Source: Neisseria lactamica | GTDB taxonomy: Bacteria > Pseudomonadota > Gammaproteobacteria > Burkholderiales > Neisseriaceae | DNA: 5,677 nt | Direction: 5' to 3' | Assembly: GCA_001067655.1 (NCBI GenBank) | Contig: JUNU01000443.1 | Span: 1-5,677 of the forward strand | Shown here: in pieces, positions 1 to 4,516 of the stretch | Position numbering within the stretch: position 1 is the stretch's first letter | Layout of the letters: every line of letters starts with the position of its first letter | The notes under the pieces: generated by a model | What the model was told of the DNA's origin: nothing | Databases searched by the model: none | Seen by the model: only the letters and a program-made list of their open reading frames with translations | Translations under genes and position numbers: made by a program

Positions 1-86
1 CCAGTACGGCGTTGCCTCGCCTTGCCGTACTATTTGTACTGTCTGCGGCTTCGTTGCCTTGTCCTGATTTTTGTTAATTCACTATA
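1..86. repeat. Correia repeat enclosed element (CREE) A, left end outside the window, internally deleted
   Basis: The right end reads GTTAATTCACTATA (73-86), a typical CREE inverted terminal repeat, preceded by the sub-terminal CCTTGTCCTGATTT (57-70). Bases 1-23 are identical to 5647-5669 of the CREE at the right edge of the window, where they follow a 20-bp terminal repeat. About 20 bp of this copy therefore probably lie left of base 1. After base 23 the two copies diverge: this one runs straight into GCCGTACTATTTGTACTG, as expected for the short CREE form that lacks the central segment. CREE are non-autonomous, MITE-like elements abundant in Neisseria. The right end carries an outward promoter, listed separately. 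Confidence 0.88.
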
Positions 87-124
87 ATGTGTGAAGAGTG
101 GGTTAAGTTTAAATCAGGACAAGG
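57..124. repeat. Perfect 14-bp inverted repeat formed by two head-to-head CREE
   Basis: CCTTGTCCTGATTT (57-70) is the exact reverse complement of AAATCAGGACAAGG (111-124), with 40 bp between the arms. The arms are the same sub-terminal CREE sequence in two elements that lie in opposite orientation and almost abut, with only about 7 bp between them. Confidence 0.85.
59..88 (+). promoter_or_regulatory. Outward promoter at the right end of CREE A
   Basis: A -35 box TTGTCC (59-64) and a perfect -10 box TATAAT (83-88) are separated by 18 bp. The -10 is created at the insertion junction: TATA comes from the element and AT from the flanking DNA. CREE ends are known to provide outward promoters in Neisseria. 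Transcription would start near base 95 and run rightward, through the small CREE and toward the 3' end of rluB in antisense. The hairpin at 189-220 may stop it first. Confidence 0.6.
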
Positions 125-163
125 CGGCGCAATGCGGTACTGGTCTAAACTTAACCCACTATG
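94..163. repeat. Very short (about 70 bp) Correia-type element B, inverted relative to element A
   Basis: AGTGGGTTAAGTTTA (97-111) and TAAACTTAACCCACT (146-160) form a perfect 15-bp inverted repeat. Inside it, the left part AAATCAGGACAAGGCGGCG matches the right sub-terminal sequence of CREE A in reverse complement. The right part GGTACTGG matches the reverse complement of the CREE A left part (CCAGTACGG region). The body between them is almost absent, so this is an internally deleted copy. If transcribed it would fold into a long hairpin. The exact boundaries are uncertain by a few bases, because the TATA end is altered on the left (AAGA) and reads TATG on the right. Confidence 0.72.
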
Positions 164-188
164 TTTATGACTTGGGCAAGATTTTGTC

Positions 189-220
189 GGGCTGAGACAA
201 TTTTGTAAAGGTCTCGGCCC
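189..220. terminator. Hairpin downstream of rluB, probable terminator
   Basis: GGGCTGAGAC (189-198) pairs with GTCTCGGCCC (211-220) over 10 bp with one T/G position, and the loop is 12 nt. It lies 14 bp beyond the rluB stop codon. In the rluB direction the stem is followed by GACAAAATC, which is not U-rich. In the rightward direction it is followed by the T-rich GATTTATCTTACATT, so the structure fits better as a terminator for rightward transcripts, for example from the CREE promoter. It may work both ways. Confidence 0.6.
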
Positions 221-234
221 CGATTTATCTTACA

Positions 235-1284
235 TTAACTTTTCTTCCGGCGACGTTCGCCCGGCAGCAACATGTCCGCCCATTTGATGATGTTGGCGAC
301 TTCGGCGGGGTTGAGTTCGTAGAACTGTCCGCGTTTGAGGCGGTTGGGCAGGCCGATGGGGCCAAAACCGACGCGCACGAGGCGGCTGACGGTGAGGCCT
401 TGGCTTTCGAATATGCGGCGCACTTCGCGGTTGCGGCCTTCTTTAATCACGACGTTGTACCATTTGTTCGCGCCTTCGCCGCCTTGTTCGTAGATGCGTT
501 CGACTTTTGCCAAGCCGTCTTCGAGCATCACGCCTTCTTCGGTGAGGCTGCGCATTTGTTCGGTGGTCAGCCCGCCCAGTACGCGCACGGCGTATTCGCG
601 TTCGACTTCGAAGCTGGGATGGGCGAAACGTTGGACGAGTTCGCCGGAGGTGGTCAGGATGAGCAGGCCGCTGGTGTTGATGTCCAAGCGTCCGATGGCG
701 ACCCAGCGGCTGCTGGCGGCTTGCGGCAGACGGTCGAAAATGCTGACGCGGCCTTGCGGGTCGTCGCGGGAAACGATTTCGCCTTCTTGTTTGTAATACA
801 GGATGATGCGCGGCAGGCGGTCCGCCCATTTGAGCTTGATGATGCTGCCTTTGACGGTAACGTGGTCGTCGGGGGTGACTTTGTCGCCCAGTTGCGCGGT
901 TTTGCCGTTGACAGTTACCCAGCCGTTGTTGATCCATTCTTCCATTTCGCGGCGCGAGCCGACGCCGGACGCGGCAAGCACTTTTTGCAGGCGTTCGGGC
1001 TCCATGCGCGACAGGTCGCTGCGGCGCTCTTTCAAATCGCGCGCGCGTTCCATGATTTTTTGGTTGGGATTGCGGACGACGAGTTTTCTGGCTTTGGCGG
1101 CGCGCTGTTTGGGGGCGTTTTGCGGCTTGAGGTCGTCTGAAACTTTTTGTCCGTAAGGTTGTGAAGCGGCTTTGCGCGTTTCGTCTTTGGGACGGGCTTT
1201 GTTTTTGAAAGGTTTGGCGGTTTTCTTGGCAGACGGGGCTGCGCCGTCTCGCCATTGGCGTTTGCTGGTGGGTTGCTTGGACAT
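235..1284 (-). CDS. rluB: Ribosomal large subunit pseudouridine synthase B (RluB)
   Basis: This enzyme isomerises a uridine of 23S rRNA (U2605 in E. coli) to pseudouridine during 50S assembly. The 349-residue protein begins with a disordered Lys/Arg-rich tail of about 95 residues. An S4 RNA-binding domain follows (about 98-145, starting RLQKVLAASGVGSRR). The catalytic domain carries the RsuA/RluB/E/F signature GRLDINTSGLL, with the catalytic aspartate at D201. The C-terminal EGRNREVRRIFE (about 282-293) is also typical. FDRLP near residues 183-187 and the GGEG-KWYNV segment favour RluB over RluE or RluF. The start is supported by AGGAG (plus 1291-1295, as CTCCT), 6 nt upstream of ATG. A DUS at 1130-1141 encodes part of VSDDLK in the tail. 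Upstream pdxH is on the same strand but separated by a terminator, so rluB probably has its own promoter; I see no convincing one. It stands alone at the left edge next to CREE repeats. Confidence 0.95.
   Translation of the reverse strand: MSKQPTSKRQWRDGAAPSAKKTAKPFKNKARPKDETRKAASQPYGQKVSDDLKPQNAPKQRAAKARKLVVRNPNQKIMERARDLKERRSDLSRMEPERLQKVLAASGVGSRREMEEWINNGWVTVNGKTAQLGDKVTPDDHVTVKGSIIKLKWADRLPRIILYYKQEGEIVSRDDPQGRVSIFDRLPQAASSRWVAIGRLDINTSGLLILTTSGELVQRFAHPSFEVEREYAVRVLGGLTTEQMRSLTEEGVMLEDGLAKVERIYEQGGEGANKWYNVVIKEGRNREVRRIFESQGLTVSRLVRVGFGPIGLPNRLKRGQFYELNPAEVANIIKWADMLLPGERRRKKS
1130..1141 (+). repeat. DNA uptake sequence AGGTCGTCTGAA (mucosa dialect), inside rluB
   Basis: Exact 12-mer, lying in the N-terminal tail of rluB, where its complement encodes part of VSDDLK (about residues 48-53). 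DUS are bound by the minor pilin ComP during natural transformation. The disordered tail can probably absorb it without cost. Confidence 0.9.
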
Positions 1285-1359
1285 GGGGTTCTCCTAACGC
1301 GTTTCCTGATGATCGGAACGGTTCTTCTGCGGCGGTGGCGGCAGGAATAAGTTACGGAT

Positions 1360-1427
1360 AAAAGGCCGCCTGAAAACGAATGAAACGAGTTTTGTTAAAA
1401 CGTTTTTTATATTTCAGACGACCTTTT
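1360..1427 (-). terminator. DUS-pair intrinsic terminator of pdxH
   Basis: The arms 1360-1375 (AAAAGGCCGCCTGAAA) and 1412-1427 (TTTCAGACGACCTTTT) form a 16-position stem around a 36-nt loop. The right arm contains an exact DUS, AGGTCGTCTGAA, on the minus strand (1413-1424). The left arm is a degenerate copy, AGGCCGCCTGAA (1363-1374). In the minus-strand transcript coming from pdxH all 16 positions pair, two of them as G-U wobbles, and the stem ends in UUUU. In a plus-strand transcript those two positions would be A-C mismatches. The loop holds a second small hairpin, GTTTT/AAAAC (1389-1393 and 1397-1401). It separates pdxH from rluB. Confidence 0.75.
1413..1424 (-). repeat. DNA uptake sequence AGGTCGTCTGAA, right arm of the pdxH terminator
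   Basis: Exact 12-mer on the minus strand (TTCAGACGACCT on plus). It is paired with the two-mismatch copy at 1363-1374, the common neisserial arrangement in which a DUS inverted pair doubles as a transcription terminator. Confidence 0.9.
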
Positions 1428-1472
1428 GCTGGAGTTGGGATTTTACCCTATCGGCTTGAAGCTGTGGAAAGT

Positions 1473-2105
1473 TTAAGGCGACAGCCGCTCGCGTATCCAG
1501 TTGCCGTCAACCAAACGGTATTGGATGCGGTCGTGCAGGCGGCTGGGGCGGCCCTGCCAGAATTCGATGCGGTCGGGGATGACGAGATAGCCGCCCCAAT
1601 GCGGCGGGCGCGGGACGTGCAGTGGGTGTTTCGCGCCCACTGCCGCCGCTTTGGCAACCAACATCGCCTTACTCGACAGCACTTCGCTTTGCGCGCTTGC
1701 CCATGCGCCGATGCGGCTGGTGTAGGGGCGGCTGTCGAAATATTCGTCCGAAGCGGCGGCATCCAGTTTTTCAATGCGTCCTTCAACGCGCACCTGCCGC
1801 TCCAGCTCCGGCCAGAAAAACGTCATGGCGGCAAACGGATGCGCGTCAAACGAGCGTCCTTTGCGGCTTAAGTAATTGCTGAAAAACACAAATCCCTGCG
1901 GATTGACTTCTTTCAGCAGCACCACGCGGCTGTTCGGCCTGCCGTCTTCGCCCACGGAAGCCACGTTGACGGCGGTCGGCTCGTTGACTTGCGAATGAAT
2001 CGCCTCGTTCAGCCATTGCTCGAACTGGACAATCGGGTCGGCATGGCATTCCGATTCCGACAGTTCGCGCTTGCTGTAATCTGCGCGGATATTATGCAAA
2101 TCCAT
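1473..2105 (-). CDS. pdxH: Pyridoxine/pyridoxamine 5'-phosphate oxidase
   Basis: This cytosolic FMN enzyme oxidises pyridoxine or pyridoxamine 5'-phosphate to pyridoxal 5'-phosphate, the last step of vitamin B6 synthesis and salvage. At 210 residues it has near-normal family length (E. coli about 218). Visible family features are NSRVVLLKE (58-66) and SNYLSRKG (76-83) of the FMN-binding split barrel, LERQVRVEG (101-109), DSRPYTSRIGAWAS (124-137), and the C-terminal EFWQGRPSRLHDR. R189 and H191 there match the conserved substrate-binding RLH of the E. coli enzyme. An in-frame upstream TTG (2186) would add 27 residues, but the ATG at 2105 has GGAGGA 5 nt upstream and yields the usual N-terminus, so I chose it. 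The gene diverges from dut across a 127-bp region and ends before a DUS terminator. Confidence 0.95.
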   Translation of the reverse strand: MDLHNIRADYSKRELSESECHADPIVQFEQWLNEAIHSQVNEPTAVNVASVGEDGRPNSRVVLLKEVNPQGFVFFSNYLSRKGRSFDAHPFAAMTFFWPELERQVRVEGRIEKLDAAASDEYFDSRPYTSRIGAWASAQSEVLSSKAMLVAKAAAVGAKHPLHVPRPPHWGGYLVIPDRIEFWQGRPSRLHDRIQYRLVDGNWIRERLSP

Positions 2106-2110
2106 TTTTA

Positions 2111-2116
2111 TCCTCC
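2111..2116 (-). promoter_or_regulatory. Ribosome binding site that fixes the pdxH start
   Basis: TCCTCC on plus reads GGAGGA on the minus strand, 5 nt before the ATG at 2105. No comparable site precedes the in-frame TTG at 2186. Confidence 0.85.
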
Positions 2117-2156
2117 GTTTTCCGATATCGGGCCAGCGGGAAATGCGCCCCGACCC

Positions 2157-2186
2157 ATCATACCCCCATTGTTCAGACGGCCTCAA
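2157..2186 (-). promoter_or_regulatory. Candidate pdxH promoter
   Basis: On the minus strand, -35 TTGAGG (plus 2181-2186) and -10 TATGAT (plus 2157-2162) are separated by 18 bp. They match the sigma-70 consensus at 4/6 and 5/6 positions. Transcription would start near 2150, giving a leader of about 45 nt that contains the strong ribosome binding site. A second option further upstream is TATAAC (plus 2195-2200) with TTGTAT (plus 2217-2222) at 16-bp spacing, which shares its -10 with the dut promoter. Confidence 0.5.
2172..2183 (-). repeat. DNA uptake sequence AGGCCGTCTGAA in the pdxH/dut promoter region
   Basis: Exact 12-mer on the minus strand (TTCAGACGGCCT on plus). It is unpaired and overlaps the spacer/-35 area of both candidate promoters, an unusual place for a DUS. 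Confidence 0.9.
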
Positions 2187-2202
2187 GCGCTGCTGTTATA
2201 AT
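2172..2202 (+). promoter_or_regulatory. Candidate dut promoter with extended -10
   Basis: TGTTATAAT (2194-2202) is a consensus extended -10 element with a perfect TATAAT at 2197-2202, 30 bp before the dut ATG. The -35 is poor: the best match is TTCAGA (2172-2177), inside a DUS, at 19-bp spacing. The TG extension may compensate. The start site would be near 2209, so the leader is only about 25 nt. Confidence 0.6.
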
Positions 2203-2232
2203 GCGCTTTTTTATTGATACAAACGAAAAACC

Positions 2233-2685
2233 ATGCAAACCGAAGTCGAACTGAAAATCCTCAATCCGAAAATGGCGGACAAACTGCCCGCCTACGCCAC
2301 GCCGGGTTCTGCCGGACTGGACCTGCGCGCCTGTTTGGACGAAGCCGTTACCCTGCAACCGGGCAATACCTATCTCGTTCCGACCGGCCTAGCGGTGCAC
2401 CTTGCCAATCCCGACTACGCCGCCGTTTTGCTGCCGCGTTCCGGTCTGGGACACAAACACGGCATCGTCTTGGGCAACTTGGTCGGACTGATCGATTCGG
2501 ACTATCAGGGCGAACTCAAAGTCTCCGTGTGGAACAGGGGCAAAGAAGCGTTCACCATCGAGCCGATGGAACGCATCGCGCAAATGGTCATCGTTCCCGT
2601 CATCCAAGCCTCGTTTAAAGTCGTGGACGAATTTGCCGCCAGCGAACGCGGCGAAGGCGGATTCGGCAGCACGGGCAAGGCGTAA
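2233..2685 (+). CDS. dut: Deoxyuridine 5'-triphosphate nucleotidohydrolase (dUTPase)
   Basis: Homotrimeric dUTPase hydrolyses dUTP to dUMP and pyrophosphate, keeping uracil out of DNA and supplying thymidylate synthesis. The 150-residue length is normal for the trimeric family. All five conserved motifs are present in order: PGSAGLDLRA (24-33), PRSGLG (68-73), GNLVGLIDSDYQGE (81-94) with the catalytic D90, RIAQMV (114-119), and the flexible C-terminal RGEGGFGSTG (139-148). Nothing is truncated. The ATG at 2233 follows an A-rich leader with only a weak GAAAA-type ribosome binding site. The gene has its own extended -10 promoter, diverges from pdxH, and converges on the acyltransferase operon across a long DUS inverted pair. 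Confidence 0.97.
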   Translation: MQTEVELKILNPKMADKLPAYATPGSAGLDLRACLDEAVTLQPGNTYLVPTGLAVHLANPDYAAVLLPRSGLGHKHGIVLGNLVGLIDSDYQGELKVSVWNRGKEAFTIEPMERIAQMVIVPVIQASFKVVDEFAASERGEGGFGSTGKA

Positions 2686-2704
2686 ACCGCCTGTTTAAAT
2701 ACAA

Positions 2705-2716
2705 AGGTCGTCTGAA
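2705..2716 (+). repeat. DNA uptake sequence AGGTCGTCTGAA downstream of dut
   Basis: Exact 12-mer, 19 bp after the dut stop codon. It forms the left arm of the long inverted pair with 2821-2832. Confidence 0.92.
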
Positions 2717-2820
2717 TTTGAGCTGTGTAGAGAATAACCGCGTTGTTCGCAGAACCCGGCCTACACGGAGCGCCTGAATAGGCTCTTATTGAATGCCCGA
2801 GATTTAGGGGCGGTTCAGGA

Positions 2821-2832
2821 TTCAGACGACCT
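2821..2832 (-). repeat. DNA uptake sequence AGGTCGTCTGAA containing the acyltransferase stop codon
   Basis: Exact 12-mer on the minus strand. Read in the acyltransferase frame, it supplies part of the last Lys, both final valines (GTC GTC) and the TGA stop, giving the C-terminus KVV. Confidence 0.92.
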
Positions 2833-3760
2833 TTTCTTCTTCCTCGTTCCAAAAATCATAAAAATTAAACCATTGCAGCGGATTTTGCGCGCATTCTTGC
2901 GCCAGAATATCGGCGAAGCCCTGCATGGCGGTGGTAACGGCGGCTTCGCGGTTGCCGCGTTTCCAGTCGGAGGTGTCGGTGAAGCGGCGCAGTTTCAAAT
3001 GGTAGCGGCCGTTTTGCTTGACGCAAAACAGCGTGTTCACCTGCGTTTTCAAGAGCGCGGCCAAAAGCCATGCGCCTTGCGGCATAGGGGCGGTATGACC
3101 TAGGAAATGGATATCGGCGGTTTTTTCGCCGCGCACGGGTACGCGGTCGGCGGCAATGGCTATCCATTCGCCGTCTTCGATGCGGCGGTTCAGCTCCATC
3201 ATCAGGGTGGGATCCAAATCCGTGACCTGAATCAGGCGGATATGTTCCGCACCCGCTTTTTGCAAGGCTTCGTTGAACACCTGCGCGTGTTTGCTGTGTA
3301 CCAACACATTAAGCCTGAAGCCTTTATGGTGCGACACCAGCGCGCGGCAGACTTCGGTGTTGCCCAAGTGCGAGCAGGCGAAAATCTGCCCGCGTACCGA
3401 ATCGCTGATTTGCACATAAACGCCGTCCGGGTCTTCGAGTACCAAATCCTCATAACGGATTTTGCGCTGCCACACGGCAAAACGGTCGCATATTGCCTCG
3501 CCGAACGCGATAAATTGTTTGAATACGCTGCGTTTCGGCAAAACGGTATCGGGATAGGCCGTCTGAAGACGGGTTTGATACCGAAGGATATGGCGGCGCG
3601 GCTTGGGCGCGGTGGCGTAGAAATACAGCACCACAAACCAGATGCACGGCCTCATCAGGAAGGCGGGCAGATAACGCACCATCAGCGTGGTCAGGGCGAG
3701 AAACAGGCGGCTGCCGCGTTCGGGCTGCGCCGCCCAATGGTTTTGCGTGTTGTCGGTCAT
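2822..3760 (-). CDS. LpxL/HtrB-family lipid acyltransferase
   Basis: This 312-residue protein belongs to the lysophospholipid/lipid A acyltransferase superfamily, whose members transfer acyl chains from acyl-ACP to glycolipids at the inner face of the cytoplasmic membrane. A hydrophobic N-terminal stretch (about 19-50) suggests membrane attachment. The catalytic HX4E motif is visible as SHLGNTE (H131, E136). The second family block is AADRVPVRG (203-211). A closing block QWFNFYDFWNE (about 295-305) resembles the family C-terminus. The start ATG overlaps the stop of the upstream glycosyltransferase (ATGA, 3757-3760), so translation is probably coupled. The C-terminal KVV and stop are encoded by a DUS. 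An internal DUS (3556-3567) encodes LQTAY. It could acylate lipid A, but its tight coupling to a glycosyltransferase and a methyltransferase argues for a different, specialised lipid. A subset of this family is found in aryl-polyene clusters. Substrate unknown. Confidence 0.85.
   Translation of the reverse strand: MTDNTQNHWAAQPERGSRLFLALTTLMVRYLPAFLMRPCIWFVVLYFYATAPKPRRHILRYQTRLQTAYPDTVLPKRSVFKQFIAFGEAICDRFAVWQRKIRYEDLVLEDPDGVYVQISDSVRGQIFACSHLGNTEVCRALVSHHKGFRLNVLVHSKHAQVFNEALQKAGAEHIRLIQVTDLDPTLMMELNRRIEDGEWIAIAADRVPVRGEKTADIHFLGHTAPMPQGAWLLAALLKTQVNTLFCVKQNGRYHLKLRRFTDTSDWKRGNREAAVTTAMQGFADILAQECAQNPLQWFNFYDFWNEEEEKVV
3556..3567 (+). repeat. DNA uptake sequence AGGCCGTCTGAA inside the acyltransferase gene
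   Basis: Exact 12-mer. Its complement encodes LQTAY (residues 65-69) of the acyltransferase. It is unpaired. Confidence 0.9.
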
Positions 3761-4491
3761 GGTTTCAGACGACCTTTCCCGAATAGAGCGTCCACACGCC
3801 GCCGCAACATTCCTAAAAACAGCCGCGTGTGCATTTTGCTGATGCGCACGTTGTCGGCGAAGGCGTTGAAGTGGGACACGCCGTCGGCGGCGTATTGCAC
3901 GGGCGTTTTAATCCAAACCGGCTTGACGCCGCGCCAGTACAGGCGGATGAGGATTTCCGTGTCGAAATCCATGCGGTCGCCCACGGTTTCTTCGCGAACG
4001 ACCGAAAGCGCGGGGGCGAGCGGGTAGAGGCGGAAGCCGCACATGCCGTCTTTGATGTCGCAAGACCAAGTGTGCAACATGTTCCAGAAGTCGGTAATTT
4101 TGCGTCCGTACAGCCGCGCTTTGGGTGCGTCGCCGCCGTATTGCGGCCAGCCGCAGACGACGGCTTCGGGGTTTTGTTCCGCCGCCGCCAAGAGTTTGGG
4201 CGTGTCGTCCAGATGGTGCTGCCCGTCGGCATCGACCTGCAAAACATGGCTGTAACCGTGTTCTTCGGCGTATTTCAAACCGGTTTTGACCGCCGCGCCT
4301 TTGCCGCCGTTGATGGGACGGAAAAGGACGTGGATGCCGTCTGAAACCAATGCCTGCAATACGGGTTTGCATTCTTCGCGCGAACCGTCGTCCACAATCA
4401 ATACGTCCAAACCGAAGCCGTGCATGGTCTGTGCGACGCGGGCGATGGCGGCGGGGTGGTTGTAGTGGGGGATTAACACTAGGGTTTTCAT
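3757..4491 (-). CDS. Family 2 glycosyltransferase, dolichol-phosphate-mannose-synthase-like
   Basis: This 244-residue GT-A fold enzyme transfers a sugar from a nucleotide donor. Family motifs appear in order: LIPHYNH (6-12), the donor-binding VDDGS (33-37), NGGKGAA (61-67), and the metal-binding DXD as QVDADGQH (D87, D89). GDRMDFDTEILIRLYWRG in the second half resembles the acceptor-side region of DPM/DpgS-like enzymes. No transmembrane segment is obvious; the basic tail MLRRRVDALF may touch the membrane. An in-frame TTG at 4524 would add 11 residues and overlap the methyltransferase, but the ATG at 4491 begins at the conserved strand (MKTLVLIPHYN), so I prefer it. It has no clear ribosome binding site, which suggests coupling to the methyltransferase 14 nt upstream. 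The stop overlaps the acyltransferase start. Donor and acceptor are unknown; the acceptor is probably the lipid that its partners modify. Confidence 0.88.
   Translation of the reverse strand: MKTLVLIPHYNHPAAIARVAQTMHGFGLDVLIVDDGSREECKPVLQALVSDGIHVLFRPINGGKGAAVKTGLKYAEEHGYSHVLQVDADGQHHLDDTPKLLAAAEQNPEAVVCGWPQYGGDAPKARLYGRKITDFWNMLHTWSCDIKDGMCGFRLYPLAPALSVVREETVGDRMDFDTEILIRLYWRGVKPVWIKTPVQYAADGVSHFNAFADNVRISKMHTRLFLGMLRRRVDALFGKGRLKP
3764..3775 (-). repeat. DNA uptake sequence AGGTCGTCTGAA at the 3' end of the glycosyltransferase gene
   Basis: Exact 12-mer on the minus strand, ending 4 nt before the acyltransferase ATG. Read in a different frame from its neighbours, it encodes part of GRLK just before the last proline. 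The AAAGG that overlaps its 5' end lies 12 nt from the ATG and is the only Shine-Dalgarno-like sequence for the acyltransferase. Confidence 0.92.
4334..4345 (+). repeat. DNA uptake sequence ATGCCGTCTGAA (meningococcal/gonococcal dialect) inside the glycosyltransferase gene
   Basis: Exact 12-mer. Its complement encodes VSDGI (about residues 49-53) of the glycosyltransferase. Confidence 0.92.
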
Positions 4492-4504
4492 GGGGATACC
4501 GTTT

Positions 4505-4516
4505 TTCAGACGACCT
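4505..4516 (-). repeat. DNA uptake sequence AGGTCGTCTGAA containing the methyltransferase stop codon
   Basis: Exact 12-mer on the minus strand. It encodes the terminal KVV and TGA stop of the methyltransferase, exactly as the copy at 2821-2832 does for the acyltransferase. Confidence 0.92.

Larger units (their letters stand above)
2703..2834. terminator. DUS inverted pair between dut and the convergent acyltransferase gene, possible bidirectional terminator
   Basis: AAAGGTCGTCTGAAT (2703-2717) and ATTCAGACGACCTTT (2820-2834) are perfect reverse complements over 15 bp. The plus-strand arm is followed by TTCTTCTTCC, U-rich enough for termination of dut. The 102-nt loop is much longer than in ordinary DUS terminators. 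It contains smaller foldable pieces, GTTC/GAAC (around 2744-2754) and GCCT/AGGC (2772-2783). The right arm also encodes the end of the acyltransferase, including its stop codon. Confidence 0.5.

Noticed and set aside
1..163. Left repeats as the end of an insertion sequence
   Set aside because: The ends match Correia elements and no transposase coding sequence is present in the window.
400..1140. Plus-strand open frame (246 codons) opposite rluB
   Set aside because: It is antisense to a clear RluB with S4 domain and GRLD motif. Its composition is that of a reverse-strand shadow.
1238..1256. AGACGG/CCGTCT inverted repeat in rluB as a DUS pair
   Set aside because: It lacks the TGAA end of the DUS and lies inside coding sequence. 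Similar GCCGTCTTCG strings elsewhere in the window are also only partial matches.
2106..2186. Longer pdxH starting at a TTG
   Set aside because: The extra 27 residues are not family-like and include the candidate pdxH promoter. The ATG at 2105 has a near-ideal GGAGGA.
2505..2852. Minus-strand open frame spanning the dut/acyltransferase gap
   Set aside because: It overlaps the dut C-terminal motifs and the acyltransferase end, has no plausible ribosome binding site, and shows no recognisable sequence.
3107..4027. Long plus-strand open frame (306 codons)
   Set aside because: It runs antisense across the acyltransferase/glycosyltransferase junction, both of which have intact family motifs. Its translation is rich in Ala, Gly, Phe and Val, typical of a shadow frame in GC-rich codons, and it has no recognisable motif.
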